Shown piece by piece: positions 11,523 to 24,036 of a stretch of DNA of 64,000 nucleotides; the stretch's first letter is position 1, and each line of letters opens with the position of its first letter. Source of the DNA: Zeus faber (lineage: Eukaryota > Chordata > Actinopteri > Zeiformes > Zeidae); assembly GCA_960531495.1 (NCBI GenBank), contig OY482861.1, forward strand, positions 4,639,001-4,703,000, in the 5' to 3' direction. Both the position numbers and the translations under genes were made by a program. The notes under the pieces are model-generated. The model saw only the letters and a list, made by a program, of their open reading frames with translations. It was not told the origin of the DNA and did no database searches.

Positions 11523-12734
11523 TAAATATAGTTTGATTTCTTGCAGAAAAAGCAGAAGTAAAAAATAGCTTGTGGCTGGGGTGTGGGGAAGTGAGCTTGG
11601 CCTGATTCTTCTGATGTTGCCCGACTGTATTATTTGTAAATTGAGCCAATTGTTATATCTGGCGGAAGCCATCTGGACGTGTGAAAGTTGTGGTTATGTG
11701 TTTAAAAATCTTCCATAATATACTGCAGCGAGCTTGGGCTTCTTCGAGCAAACAAGAGGCAAGAGATTCAGCTTCTCAAACAAGGGTGATCTTTATTATT
11801 CAGGGTGCTCAGCATTTATCACCACACTGCTATCACAGCAGGCTCGTCACTAACGGCACACAGACGCTCACTCCTGGTGCAACAATCTTAACACATAAAA
11901 GTATTTATCTATCATGACACATGTAACATGGCTAACTAACACTTACAACGGCATAACAATTAACATTACTTAACAATTTACATTACATACATTACATCCC
12001 CTTCCCAGACAACCCCAAAACACACAAACAAAGTATGCTGGGAAATCTCCACTCCCCTCTATTCCCCAACACGCTACAATACGCTATCTATTAGGTACAA
12101 CAGAAACATAGTTTGTTTTCACATTAGCCCCCTATTGGAATCAATGACGTTGATTTTGACTTCCCAGGATCATCTAGGCAAATTGGGTGGGGGGAAGGGC
12201 TGGGACACCGCCCTACTCACCTGGCATTGACCAATTGATCTGCTGGTCAGACGGAGGACCTGGCCTGAGGTGAGAGTACAAATATGCTATGACAAAGTGT
12301 CTCTCAATTACACACAAAAGCTTTCCTCTGCATTATACCAGAGGAACTATAACAACACAGCTTATTTTGACGAAAGCCGACTGATTGCTTTGTTGTTCTA
12401 TGGTTGTTGACTTTGTTCTCAGCTGAACGGAATATTTCCTGGTGTTTTTGTGTTAGCCAGAAGGTCATACTGCTGTGTATCAGAATATAGACAGAACCGG
12501 AGGACACAATGCTTTCTCTCCACAGTTTCCTCACCGATCCAGTGGAATGAAGCTACTTTTTTTCCTAAAATTTTGTATTCTAGTACGACTGCGCAGGGAG
12601 GGAACTTTATACTGTAAAATATACGTAGTCATGTGTTTGGATAGCTGAATTTTACCCAAATTATCATGAAATATGCTCAAACATTTTGCTGGTGGTAGCA
12701 ACACAACAAAGTGGAGTGAAGTATATTTTTCCTC
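11523..12734. other. Repeat-like interval, possible minus-strand LTR remnant at ~11690-12290
   Basis: On the minus strand, 'gaataataaagatcaccctt' (about 11790) sits like an LTR polyadenylation signal, with GC-richer sequence downstream. No paired LTR, TG...CA ends or target duplication could be defined. 12300-12734 shows nothing recognisable. Confidence 0.3.
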
Positions 12735-12790
12735 TTGGGGTCTCAAACTACAGGCCCAGAGGCCACATCCGGCCCACAAGAAAATGGAAT
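12735..12790 (+). mobile_element. hAT-like terminal sequence
   Basis: The motif 'ggggtctcaaactacaggcc' followed by a CpG-poor 'ggcccagaggccacatccggcc' type stretch resembles the ends of Charlie/ZBED5-like hAT elements. No matching second end was located. Confidence 0.35.
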
Positions 12791-12893
12791 GTGACTCGCT
12801 GTATGGTGATAATATGTTGATTATTTTTTTCTAATCACAATGCTTAATTAATCCACACAAATGTAGTTAATGTCTTCAAAATATAAAACAGAA

Positions 12894-13243
12894 TTAAAGG
12901 TGCAGTGTGTAGAATTTAGTGGTGAGATTGCAGATCGCAAGCAACTGAATGGTGAAACATGGTGGCCTCCGGGGAAGAAACGGTAGGTGCTAAAAACGTG
13001 AAAGGCCCTCTCTATAGCCAGTGTTTGGTTTGTCCGTTCTGGACTACAATAGAAACATGGTGGTGCAACATTACAACCTGCGGGGACCCGTTTCCTATGT
13101 AAATAAAAATGGCTCATTCTAAGGAAACACCAAGACAACGATTATTTTTTTCATTCGATTATACACTTATTACATCATACTTATGAATATTATATTCCAA
13201 TTTTTGCCGAGTCTGTTCCGTTAGATCTAAACACTGTGCCTTT
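12894..13243 (+). mobile_element. MITE family M1, copy 1
   Basis: Begins 'aaaggtgcagtgtgtagaat' and ends 'aacactgtgccttt', inverted ends flanked on both sides by TTAA/TTTAA-like sequence. About 350 bp and non-coding. Its body matches 35290-35624 ('ccagtgtttggtttgtcc', 'catacttatgaatattata'). The minus-strand ORF over it is a shadow. Confidence 0.75.
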
Positions 13244-13544
13244 AAATAAGAGAGCTATTTGTAACATTATTTCGAGGCAATTCACACATAGATTAAAGCT
13301 ATTATTAATACTGTTAACTGTTAGCAGTTATCACAAACTAACACAGTCTATTATTACAACATACTTGTTCTGCATTAATATGTCAATGTTTTCAACATTA
13401 TTTTTTCTACTTAATTTTGTATGTGGTTAAAATACAAAATATAAATTCTTGTCAAAAGGGTGTTGATTCTTTACATTCATCATTACATGTGCTTTTCTTA
13501 ATGCAGCTCAGGCCTCGCTATTCCACCACCAGTTCTTGCCAATT

Positions 13545-14330
13545 TAATCATGATGGGTACTACTCGATGTCAGCCACAACAATAAAACCACTGACCTGTG
13601 AAGTAAATAAAAATGATCATCTCGTTTAAATGGCACGTGTCAAGGGGTAGGATATATTAGGCAGCAAGTGAACAGTCAGTTTAAAGTTGATTATTATGCA
13701 CCGAACCCCAAGATAAATTCCTTGTTCGTGTAAACTTACTTGGCAATAAAGACTATTCTGATTCTGATTCTGATTGATGTGTTGGAAGCAGGAAAAATAG
13801 GCAAGCGTAATGATCTGACCGACTTTGACAGGGACCAACTTGTGATGGCTAGACGATTGGGTCAGAGCATCTCCAAAATGGCATGTCTTGTGGGGTGTTC
13901 CCGGTCTACAGTGGTTAGGAAGGAAAACCGGTGAACCGACAACATGGGTGCCCATGGCCTCATTGATGCGCGTGCGGAGTGAAGTCTAGCCCGTCGGGTC
14001 CGATCCCACAGAAGAACTACTGTAGGACAAATTGAAGAAAAAGGTTTTTTGATGATGAGACCAGTCAGAGTGCCCAGCATAACCCAACCCCATTTTAAAA
14101 CATGGAAAATTGTAGAAGAATTAATGTAAGCAGTCTCCTCAACTTTGGTGGTTTCAGATTGCGTTCTCTCTTCTTTCTTTTGTCTTTCTTGAACTCGAGC
14201 CTATTTGGCAGCATCATTTCTTGTACTCTAAACGGCCACTTATCGTGTGGGGTCCATGGGGTGCATGGTGCACCAGGGTGGTGGAAGCCTCATCATTTCC
14301 AGGCACATGTCAGGATCCAGCCGTTGTTTC
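13545..14330 (+). mobile_element. Degenerate Tc1-like element, family B
   Basis: Starts with the untranslated leader of a common fish Tc1 family ('atggcacgtgtcaaggggta'), then encodes [20 protein letters not shown], the helix-turn-helix part of the transposase, with frameshifts and stops through about 14090. A further piece of the family with the HQGGGS block lies at 14260-14290. The leader is split by a LINE tail at 13684-13773. Inactive. Confidence 0.75.
13684..13773 (+). mobile_element. Short CR1/L2-type LINE 3' tail inserted in the Tc1 element
   Basis: Ends in 'ggcaataaagactattctg' followed by ATTCTG repeats, the usual 3' tail of a fish LINE. The Tc1 leader resumes directly after it, and TTGA flanks both sides as a possible target duplication. 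It therefore inserted after the Tc1 element. Confidence 0.7.
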
Positions 14331-14680
14331 GATTATTTTGTTCATGTGGCTCAAATGTGTTTATATGGTGTTATGTTTTTGTGTATGTGGCTTAAAGCTT
14401 TGAAGTCACTGAAATTGTTTGAAAGTTTCCGCTATCAACAAAAGCATTTATTGCTTTACTCAGTTGTATAAAATATGCTCCGCTAAGCTTTTTGCAGTAA
14501 TAAATGCTGTAAAATCAAATACATGTGGGCCCGGATTTAAGCGCAGGCATTCTAGGCGCTTGCCTAGGGCCTCCTTGCCACTAGGGTGCTCAGCCAGAGG
14601 GGTAAAGAACATCAACTGCCCAAACTATTTTAAAATATTAAAAAAAAAAAAAAATCCTATCTAAAACTTTATTTCAATGT

Positions 14681-14683
<3 letters not shown>

Positions 14684-14760
<77 letters not shown>
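14684..14760. repeat. (TA)n microsatellite
   Basis: About 38 TA units following an A-rich run. Confidence 0.98.
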
Positions 14761-14763
<3 letters not shown>

Positions 14764-14839
14764 CCTTTCCTACTTCGTTCTCTCTGCTATTCCAAACACT
14801 TTATAGGAGTCGGAATGGATGGAGCACTCAAAATGGTTT

Positions 14840-15890
14840 ATTCCGAAATAATGGGACACACACAACCATAGTTGTTCAGCATTAATGGAAAGATGATCAG
14901 ACGTTCACTCTGGCTCGCACACAGCATGAGATTTCCAACTACTGTGGATTATTCTTGAATTGTGATCGTATAGTGGTATACTTTTTACATAAAAAGGATA
15001 ACAAAAATATAAATAAGAAATAAAAACAGATTATATGTAATAGTGAGGTACCATAAACAATAAATGCCATTATTTACAATGACAATATTCAATGATAACT
15101 CCCATTACATTACTATAGACTTCTCATATTAAAACAAAAATTATATTCTCATTTCAAAGCTCTGTTTTCTAAATATAGAATATAACTACAGTATACACAG
15201 AATGACATCTGCAAGTTTAGCTTACAAAATACACACACTGAACACAAACTGTTCAATATATAAACATACCTGGAATAATGGGACACACACACACAACCAC
15301 AGTTGTTCAGCATTAATTTATTCTAACAGTTGGGGGCAGTGGCTCAGGAGGTAGAGCGGGCCTTCTAGTACTCGGAAGATTGCTAGTTCAATCAATAGCT
15401 CCTCCTGGTAGCGTGCTGATGTTTCCTTGAGCAGGACACTTAACCCCCTAACTGCTCCCCAGGCACTACTATATGGCAGCCCACTGCTCCTAGATATGTC
15501 AGTTACTAGGATGGGTAAAATGCAAAGAAATGCATACTTGTACTCTGTGCAATGACAATTAGTCTAATGTCATGGAAAGATGGTCAAATGTTTACCCTGG
15601 CTCGCACTGGAAAGCAAAGTTCAATACTAGTGTGCCTCAGTGCTTATCAGAAGCTAGCCAAAATGCTACTTGTTAGCATTGCTTCTAGAGCAATATAAAT
15701 CCTCCTCACATTTCTTTTAAGAGTCATATTCAGGGTAAATTCTGATAGTTTTACCCATTATATGAAACACAGATTGTACTTGGATACGCAAATGCTCAAT
15801 TTGTGCTTGAGTGAACGGGAGACCAGTTTACCATTGCATGGGATTTTCAACCACTGTGGATTACCCATAATGCGCGGCACTTAGTATGAC
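14840..15890 (+). repeat. Partly duplicated non-coding repeat
   Basis: The blocks 'ggaataatgggacacacaca', 'gttgttcagcattaat', 'ggaaagatg..tca' and 'ttccaac/ttcaaccactgtgg' occur in the same order at 14845-14960 and again at 15275-15320 plus 15573-15870. The second set is split by a SINE. The remainder (14960-15270) is AT-rich and shows nothing else. Confidence 0.6.
15334..15571 (+). mobile_element. tRNA-like-headed fish SINE
   Basis: The head 'ggcagtggctcaggaggtag' resembles a tRNA-derived pol III promoter A box, and 'gctagttcaatc' is a decayed B box about 40 bases on. The body has 'ccttgagcaggacacttaac' and the tail 'gtactctgtgcaatgacaat', familiar from abundant teleost SINEs with an L2-like 3' end. 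It sits inside the second copy of the surrounding repeat. Decayed B box suggests it is silent. Confidence 0.8.
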
Positions 15891-16042
15891 GCAAACTCAA
15901 AAAATGGCCTTACTGCCACCTTGTGCTGATAACTGAATAAAATAAAATACAACTCTGTTGAAAAAACCATGGCTGCAGTCCCAAGTTTGATAGGAATTTT
16001 ACTATAAATTTAAGTTATTTATTAACACTGTTATATACACCC

Positions 16043-16416
16043 CCTGTGGAGGTGCGTACTGGCGCATGGCCAGGGAATGAGGAAGAGCAGGCAGGCGGAG
16101 GTGAAACAGCGCCAGTTGGCATGTTTATTGCTCAGTCTTTTTAAATCAAAACGGTGTCTCATTGGCCAAAAGGAAAACTCAGGGTGTCGCAGGCCAATAT
16201 ACAAATAGTCCATGCGGTTCACCGCTTTCGTGATCGCCCGCTGTCAACAACCAAACATTTATTACTTCTTGTTTTGGGATCGGACGAATCAGTCCGAGTC
16301 CCTTCGTTAATTTGCCCGATCCACAGCAGCTGAGCGGCCCCGGGATAGGAGCCTGCCCCGCCTGTCTGCAGCAGCGGCTTGACCATGCCCCCTTGGTCCA
16401 CCCCCCCCTTACATTT
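16043..16416 (-). mobile_element. Possible solo LTR
   Basis: On the minus strand the segment begins TGTAAGG and ends CCACA, carries a TTTAAAAAG box and 'gagcaataaacatgccaac' as polyadenylation signal, in the order expected for an LTR. No target duplication or sister LTR is visible, so this is tentative. Confidence 0.4.
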
Positions 16417-16744
16417 TGTACATCTTTAGGGCAAGTCTTAAACATCATCACAACAAGGAGGAAAAAAAATGGGCTACTCAAAATGCTCCCATAAGGAGTT
16501 CAAAAGGACAGGGTGGTACCAGACCCCATACTTTATTACAGACCAAAAGAAGATGCCATTTACACTTCCTGAACATCTTATCTAACAAAGTTCTCATCAC
16601 ATACCCCAAATCTTACAAAAGGACACAATCATGAAACACTCACTTGGCTCACAAGAAACACAATAAACAAAGAAAGGAGGAAATTTAAAAAAACTTCTCG
16701 GTCAACTAGGCCACATATAATCCTTTGAGGAGAGTCAACTCTCT
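16417..16744 (-). other. Unassigned, possible LTR-like sequence
   Basis: Contains a minus-strand AATAAA ('gtaataaagtatggggtctg', about 16530) and no coding frame. Nothing else recognised. Confidence 0.25.
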
Positions 16745-18655
16745 GAGCGCGCACTCTCAGTGTCCGTGCACGAGGTCAGGAGGGCTTTGATGCGGGTGAA
16801 CACCAGGAAAGCTGCGGGCCCAGATGACATATCTGGGCGAGTACTGAAGACCTGTGCCAACCAGCTAGCTCCGGTGTTCACCACAATATTCAACATCTCC
16901 CTGGCTGAATCAGTGGTCCCGTCCTGTTTCAAGAGGTCCACCGTCGTTCCTGTCCTGAAGATCGCCTCTCCAACCTGCCTGAACGACTACCGTCCGGTGG
17001 CCCTCACCTCGGTGGTCATGAAGTGTTTCGAGAGGCTGATTAAGGACTACATCTGCGCCTCTCTTCCCCGCACCTTGGACCCGTTGCAGTTCGCGTACCG
17101 GCAAAACAGATCCACGGATGACGCGGTCTCCCAGGTACTGCACACCACGCTCACGCACCTGGATGGCCAGAAGGGGGCCTATGTGAGAATGCTGTTCATC
17201 GATTATAGTTCAGCTTTCAACACCATAGTCCCCACCAGACTGGCCGTCAAGCTGATGGAGCTCGGAGTGAATGGTCCGCTGTGCACCTGGATCCTGGACT
17301 TCCTCACAGGCCGCCCCAGGTGGTCAAGGTGGGGAAGTACATGTCCAGCTCCCTCACCCTGAATACAGGATCCCCCCAGGGCTGCGTCCTCAGCCCCCTA
17401 CTGTACTCACACATGACTGTGTGGCCAGGTCCAGCTCCAACACCATCATCAAGTTTGCTGACGACACCGTTGTCGTGGGCCTGATCACCGACTGCGATGA
17501 GAAGGCCTACCACGAGGAGGTGGCTGACCTGTCACTCTGGTGCCAGGACAACAGCCTCCACCTGAACGTCAGCAAAACCAAGGAGCTGATTGTGGACTTT
17601 AGGCGTGGATCACAATCGAGGACGCACGCACCCTTGTGGATTAATGGGACTTCTGTCGATAGGGTGAGCAGCTTCAGATATCTGGGAGTCCACATCACAG
17701 AGGACTTAACATGGACTGTTCACACAGACACTGAGAAAGGCGAGGCAGCGTCTCTACCACCTCAGGCAGCTGAGGAAATTCCGGGTCTCGGTGAGGATCC
17801 TCAAGTCCTTCTACTCTGGAGCAGTGGAGAGCATCCTGACAGGCAACATCACTGCCTGGTTTGGGAACTGTACTGCCCAGGACAGGCGGGCCCTGCAGAG
17901 GGTGGTGAGTTCAGCTGAACGTACCACTGGAACTACCCTCCCCCCCTTGCAGGAGCTATACACCAGGAGGTGTAGTAGCAGAGCCCGTAGGATCATGAAG
18001 GATCCTCATCATCCCAACAACGGACTGTTTCAGCTGCTGCGGTCAGGCAAGCGCCTCCGCAGTCACACAGCGAGAACAGAGAGACTGAGACAGAGTTTTT
18101 TCCCGCACGCCATTAGAACTGTCAACGCTGACCTCACCAGGGGTCCTAACTGAGCCATGCACTAGGCTCCACTACCTACTGTACTGTATGTAGCATACTG
18201 TACCGCATACTGTATCACTGTTCAGGGTTGTTCGTGATGCCGTATTGCTGTGCCGTACTGTTGTATACTGTGCTGTATTATCCCAAACACTACCTCACTC
18301 TATTCACATTCACATGCCACTTTAATTCACATGCCACTTTAAATGCACATATATGTATATACATAGGCATATTCCTTCTATCTATTCCATTTTATTTCAA
18401 TTTACTTTTATTCTATATATTTTTATCTTATTCTATAAGTATTCCACTTACTGTATTACGTTTTAGGAGTCAGTTAGTCGGTCTATTAGAAAGGAATTTT
18501 CTACTTTTTATTTTATTTTTTATTTTTTCCTAGGACATATTGTGTGCAATCACCGGGTGCGTTGCATTACATTTCACTGCATATATGTATGAAAGTATGT
18601 ATATGTATGTGACAAATAAAAAATCTTGAATCTTGAATCTTGAAAACAGAACCCA
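16745..18655 (+). pseudogene. L2-like LINE copy 1, reverse transcriptase remnant
   Basis: A 5'-truncated LINE starting inside the reverse transcriptase. 16760-17330 reads [16 protein letters not shown], then [19 protein letters not shown] (RT block) and [14 protein letters not shown] (first catalytic Asp). After a frameshift near 17335 come TGSPQGCVLSPLLYS and FADDTVVVGL (catalytic FADD). More shifts occur near 17735 and 17790 before the C-terminal part ends at 18150 with VNADLTRGPN and a stop. The ~500-bp 3' UTR ends in 'aataaaaaatcttgaatctt' with tandem TTGAATC units. It lacks endonuclease. The same family is present with its endonuclease at 56440-59155. Inactive. Confidence 0.9.
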
Positions 18656-18837
18656 AAACAGACAAGATATCTGCATCTCATGAATACATTTCTGGGGACG
18701 TTTGACATGTCTTCCACATCTTGTAGTTATTGTACCAGTATGATCTGCGTGAACACTCTGAGGCTGTATGCAAACAAACAAAACAGTATCCTGGTCAACT
18801 TCATCTGTAAGAATTAAATAAGACACACTGACTGAGT

Positions 18838-18990
18838 GTGGATCAGGTGATTGAGCTGCACTGACAGGTTCTGGATGTGGTGTGTGAACTACACTGACCG
18901 GAGCTTAATCAGGTGAGTGAGCTACACTGAAAGGTTCTGGATGTGGTGTGTGAAGAGCACTGACTGGGACTAAATGAGGTGTGAGAGCTG
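18838..18990 (-). repeat. 67-bp minisatellite in the Gypsy integrase tail
   Basis: Just over two copies of a unit around 'ggttctggatgtggtgtgtg' (18868 and 18934). Read on the minus strand in the integrase frame it encodes HTPHPEP-type peptides; because the unit is not a multiple of three the next unit falls out of frame. Confidence 0.75.
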
Positions 18991-19874
18991 CGACAAATGT
19001 GCACAGGGGAGCCTGGAGTTTCATCCATATCCATGTTAAGGAAGTCAACTGAGAGATGAAGGTTCCTATGCACAACTTTCTCCCTACCACTTTGAGCGTT
19101 TTGTTATCCTGTACACACTGATATCAGACCTCGCTGACACAACGTCATAAGGGGTTGAGTCCCATCTGTCAGAGACCTTCCTCTTGCCTTTTTCACTGCA
19201 ATTTGCCAGCAAAACTCAATCACCCACAGCCAATGGAGAGCCCTTGACTGTGGTTGTAAAGCCTGACATGACGGGCTTGCTCTTCAAGGCGGTTATTCCG
19301 AAGTCCTGCCTCAAGCTTGTGACAAACTCATTACAGCTGATTACCCCGTCATACGGGGGGACATGCTGGAACATGATGTCAACAGGAAGACACGAAACAC
19401 ACCCAAACATCAGGAAAAACGGGGCAAAGCCAGTGGTCTCGTGTACTGTGCAGGTATAGCAGAAAGTTAACGTCTGCAGCGTCTGTGGCCACCTGGCTTT
19501 TGCTGTCAGGGGAAGGGTTCCCACCGTAATCTCAAAAGTCCTGGTGAAGCGTTCCACAACACCATTACCCATTGGGTAGTACGGGTGGTGTGTGACTTAT
19601 GCACCCTCGCTATCTCCAGAAGATCTTTCATGGGCATGCTCTCAAAGTTAGCACCCTGGTCTGAATGGATTCTCTTGGGAAAACAATAGATCCAGAAAAA
19701 GTCATCCCACAACCTGCGGGCCACGTGTTTTGCAGATTGACTCCGACAGGGGAAGGCATGTGCCATTTTGGAAAGATTATCCATTACTACTAAGACATCA
19801 ACTGTCCTTTTGTCACTCAATTCGGCAGACCAAAAGTCCATGCACACCAATTCTCCAAACCACTCCATTCCCAC
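18905..19874 (-). pseudogene. Ty3/Gypsy integrase fragment
   Basis: Minus-strand frames 19874-19506, 19572-19216 and 19090-18905 encode the integrase core: CMDFWSAELSDKRTVDVLVV (first catalytic Asp and next strand), HSDQGANFES (second Asp), then a region with the final Glu (NGVVERFTRTFE) and the downstream 'HETTGFAPFFLMFG' block. It is the same lineage as the element at 38321-45720, which has DFWSAE and HETTSFPPFDLMFG. A break near 19560 separates the pieces. Only the integrase and a proline/histidine-rich tail remain; no LTR of this copy was found. Confidence 0.85.
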
Positions 19875-19889
19875 ACCACAGTATAATAT

Positions 19890-20170
19890 TAATTTAATTA
19901 GAATCCATTCCTAAAAGTAAAGGCAAAGTAAAGAGGAAAGCAGTATCATGGTGGGATGACAAATGTAAAGTAGCGGTGAGAAATAGAAATAAAACATTTA
20001 AACCACTGAAAAGAACACATAATTTCCAGCAAATTATTCAGTACCAACAAGCTCAGGCAGTAGTAAGGATAACAATAAGACAGGCAAAACGGATATACTG
20101 GAGAAAGTCAATCAATCGGGAACACCACTCATGTATGAGTGGAGGATGATTAAATGGATGGGCGGAGACA
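19890..20170 (+). mobile_element. LINE fragment between endonuclease and RT
   Basis: The plus-strand frame encodes KRKAVSWWDDKCKVAVRNRN and then KRTHNFQQIIQYQQAQAVVR, the linker seen upstream of RT in I/Nimb or jockey-like fish LINEs. It ends at about 20165. Clade assignment is tentative. Confidence 0.5.
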
Positions 20171-20404
20171 GGATATATTTTAGCAATCATATGCATTTTC
20201 TTACATACAGTGCAGTATTAGTAAAACAAAAAAAGAGGTGGGTTAAAAAGAAACTTATATATATGGAACTTTTGCATAACGGTAGTAACGGTATCTAGTA
20301 AGCGCTGTCTAAAGGGCGCAGTGTTTCGAATGTAGCCTAACGATTCACGCCAGCGCTGATAAAACTAATAATAACAGGAGCACATTAATATTAACTCACC
20401 TAAT
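20171..20404. other. No feature seen
   Basis: AT-rich spacer between the LINE fragment and the hAT remnant. Confidence 0.4.
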
Positions 20405-22046
20405 GAGAAGGCTGATGTTGCATGGCAGACACCAAATGCTTGATGTCTGGCTTAAGGGACAACAGTCTCCGGCGAAGCTCTAGCTCAACATTCAGTTTAT
20501 TCCTGTATTTCATCTCCAATGCCACAAGAGCCAGTTTCACAGAGTTATGTCGTCGACAAAGGCATCAGAAATTGTACAGTTCTGTCCGACAGATCGGGAT
20601 ACTCAGAAGCAACATAAAGGTGTCAGGTACTTCTGTGAGAAAGACAGTTTCAATGCACTGTCGCAGGATAGATCCACAAGATCGTCCTTCTCGATTGCAC
20701 TCAGGCCTGTGAGGGTCTCGTCACTGTGGCTGGCGAAGGGGTCTTCGATCCAGCTGCACTGCACATCTGGGATGGGGAAGTATTCATGCAGCTTGGTACT
20801 CAAACCATGCAGGTGCTTTTTGACATGATTGATCACGGTGACGGGAAGCCGCATTTCTTCCTTTGTCAAATTCCCAAACGAGTCAAAGTTTGACCGGTCG
20901 ACCAGGTTTCCCAATTTAGCCAGCCACTCAAAATCACCGAAACGATTTGAGTTCAAACTTTGTGTCGAGAAAAAACACCCTCACCTCATCACGCAATTCG
21001 AAAAGTTGCATCAGTACCTTCCCCCTTGAGAGCCACTGGTCTTCGGTGTGTAACAGAAGCTGCTTATGGTCACTGCCCATCTCGTCACATAAAACGGGGA
21101 ATAAAGGTGCAGTGGGCATCTTTAAATGAAGTTGACTCTGACCGACTCATCTAGAACAGTCTTTAGATCTGCAGCATTTTCTTTACAGCCAGCGCTGCTC
21201 TGTGTATACTACAGTGGACAGATGCTACGAGTGGAGCCGCAACCTTCATCCGGGTGATGACTCCACTGTGCTGGCCCTGCATTGCACAGGCTCCATCAGT
21301 GCTCACTCCCACACATTTCGACCAATCAATCCTGTTTTCAACTATGAACGCGTTCAGAATGTCAAAGATAAGCAAAACAGGACTTCTTCTTTTATATCCC
21401 CATTGTTTTCATACCTTACATAGGCAAGCAGGTTTGACAGATTTGTGATGTCTGTGTTTGATCCTGCGTTTGACTCAGTTATCAGATAATGAGATGAGGT
21501 TGATTGGCTTGCACGCCTTCTCTCCCAACATCACCCCCACGATCACTTTTGTGGCAGGAAGAATTAAATTTTCCCCGATTGTATGCGGTTTACCAGGCTT
21601 GGCTTTGAGTCAGGCCACCCAATAGGACGCTTCCGCTGCCTTTGCGTTCTCAGTGCCCATACATGATGTTTCAGTGACTTTCTACTTTCCCAGATACTCT
21701 TGAGTTTATTATCGAAAAATTCAAGCGGCTTGGACATAAACTGTTGGTGTTTTGTCTCAAGGTGACGGCGCAGTTTACATGGCTTCAGAACTTCGTTTGA
21801 TAAAATCTCAGATCACACCACGCACTGCGGTAACAGTTTGTCTTCCGTGCCTGTCCAAAAAAATCCCAATGATAAATATTCAGCGCTTTTTTGTTTGACA
21901 GGCAGGACTGTCCCGCCTGTCTGACATCCCACCGGAACTTTGCCTGTGGATGATGTACCAACGGCTTCTTTCATATTCAGTGTGCCTGATGCTAGCCAAC
22001 TATCCATTTTGATTATCATCTCAAGTTGAAAAATGTACAAGTACAC
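20405..22046 (-). pseudogene. ZBED5/Charlie-like hAT transposase remnant
   Basis: Minus-strand pieces in order: 22046-21813 (LSLGFFWTGTEDKLLPQCVV, leading into the BED-type zinc finger region), 21375-21163 (VGVSTDGACAMQGQHSGVIT, the conserved catalytic-domain block), 21119-20934 (LLLHTEDQWLSRGKVLMQLF, a hAT hallmark), 20956-20603, and the hATC dimerisation end near 20520-20410 (KYRNKLNVE-like, then DIKHLVSAMQHQPS). Frames are disrupted many times and part of the middle is missing. Relatives include domesticated ZBED5-type genes, but the stops here argue for a dead transposon. A 'ggcggccca' motif at 22241-22249 may be part of the element's upstream end. Confidence 0.8.
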
Positions 22047-22319
22047 GTCGATCGTGGTCCGGCTTGGACATAGTATGCCCTACCATAAGTTCCTACCTAT
22101 CAGTGATGATGCATTTTTGAAGGTTTTAAAGAAAAAATACCATGAATGATTTTTTTTTTATTCATGTTTCAAAACGTTTTTTGTAATTAATAATATTGTA
22201 TTTATATTTTTCAATAAAATCTGTGTTTTGCCCATGATTTGGCGGCCCACTTGACACTAGAGAAAACAGTTCCAGAGTGGCCGTGTTAGACGCAGAAGCA
22301 ATTTTTATTTAAATTGACA

Positions 22320-22440
22320 CACACACTGACACAGACCGTCAGAACAGGAGGGGTTTTAGAATGGCAAGAATGCATAATCTGGTATTAAAATGGTATTTCC
22401 AGAAAAAAACCTTAAATACATGTTTTGGGGACCTCAGAGA
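22320..22440 (+). mobile_element. MITE family M2 fragment
   Basis: 'atggcaagaatgcataatctggtattaaaatggtatttcc' type sequence (22362-22400) resembles 36535-36575 of the complete M2 element at 35647-36630. Confidence 0.45.
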
Positions 22441-22444
22441 CCTA

Positions 22445-23329
<885 letters not shown>

Positions 23330-23790
23330 CATTTGTGTCTGTCCCCCCAGGAACCCCCCAGAGTTATGTAAAGAGAAATGTTTTTGCTCCTACAATGTCA
23401 ATTCTAATATGAAAGAAACCGATCACAGTTGGCCTGTTTACCTTCTTTGGAGATGAGGGACACTCCTGGGGAACTGCATTGTCATGCAACCCCTATTCTG
23501 CCAGGTCAAGGTTGCAAGTACCTGTTATTTACATTCTAGGAAGGGGGGGCACCCAGGAAGACAGTTAGGGGGAGGCAGACTCGTTGGAGACCTCTAACCC
23601 AAACCACACCCTGTTTCTTCTGTATAAAGCCTCCTGTCTTTCTCTGTGATATTAGATTGATCCCAGTGCTGCTTTGGAGCAGTACTGAATCTTTCTCTTT
23701 ATTCTGCAGAATAAATATTCTTGGATATTCTCAGTTTTGTCTTCTTGTAGCGGGCAGATTAACCTCACCGATCATTGCGGAAGAATTCTC
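23330..23790 (+). mobile_element. LTR of retroelement family L, copy 1
   Basis: Diverged copy of the segment 61325-61830 in opposite orientation. Shared blocks: 'atgtaaagagaaatgtt', 'acacccaggaagacagtt', a TATA box in 'ctgtataaagcc', 'gctttggagcagtactgaat' and the polyadenylation region 'ttctgcagaataaatatt'. It then reads 'gggcagattaacctcacc'. The promoter-to-AATAAA order fits an LTR. Ends and target duplication are not defined and no internal coding region was found. Confidence 0.65.
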
Positions 23791-24036
23791 TTCACACCAC
23801 ACAGATTTTTGCTTAAATCGTGTACACGCAAGATTTATGCAAAAAATTAGGATCCAACAATATAATCTTGTACTTGAATTTGTTCTTACTTTAGAAGAAA
23901 CTGCCTCGGACCATGGATATGCAAAAATCACGAAGACCAAGAGTCCTGGAAAATTATTATAATTATATTAACTTTAACTACGTTGTGGCATATTAGAACC
24001 ACAATTAGTAATATCTATCTATATATATATATATAC
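23791..24036. other. No gene; ends in a short (AT)n run
   Basis: Possibly internal sequence of the preceding LTR element. A short (AT)n run at 24017-24036 borders the Tc1 element and supplies the TA target. Confidence 0.35.

Noticed and set aside
15334-15400. tRNA gene
   Set aside because: Only a tRNA-like SINE head; B box decayed, no cloverleaf, and followed by a SINE body.
18838-18990. CRISPR-like array
   Set aside because: Two head-to-tail 67-bp units without spacers in a transposon gene of a vertebrate genome.
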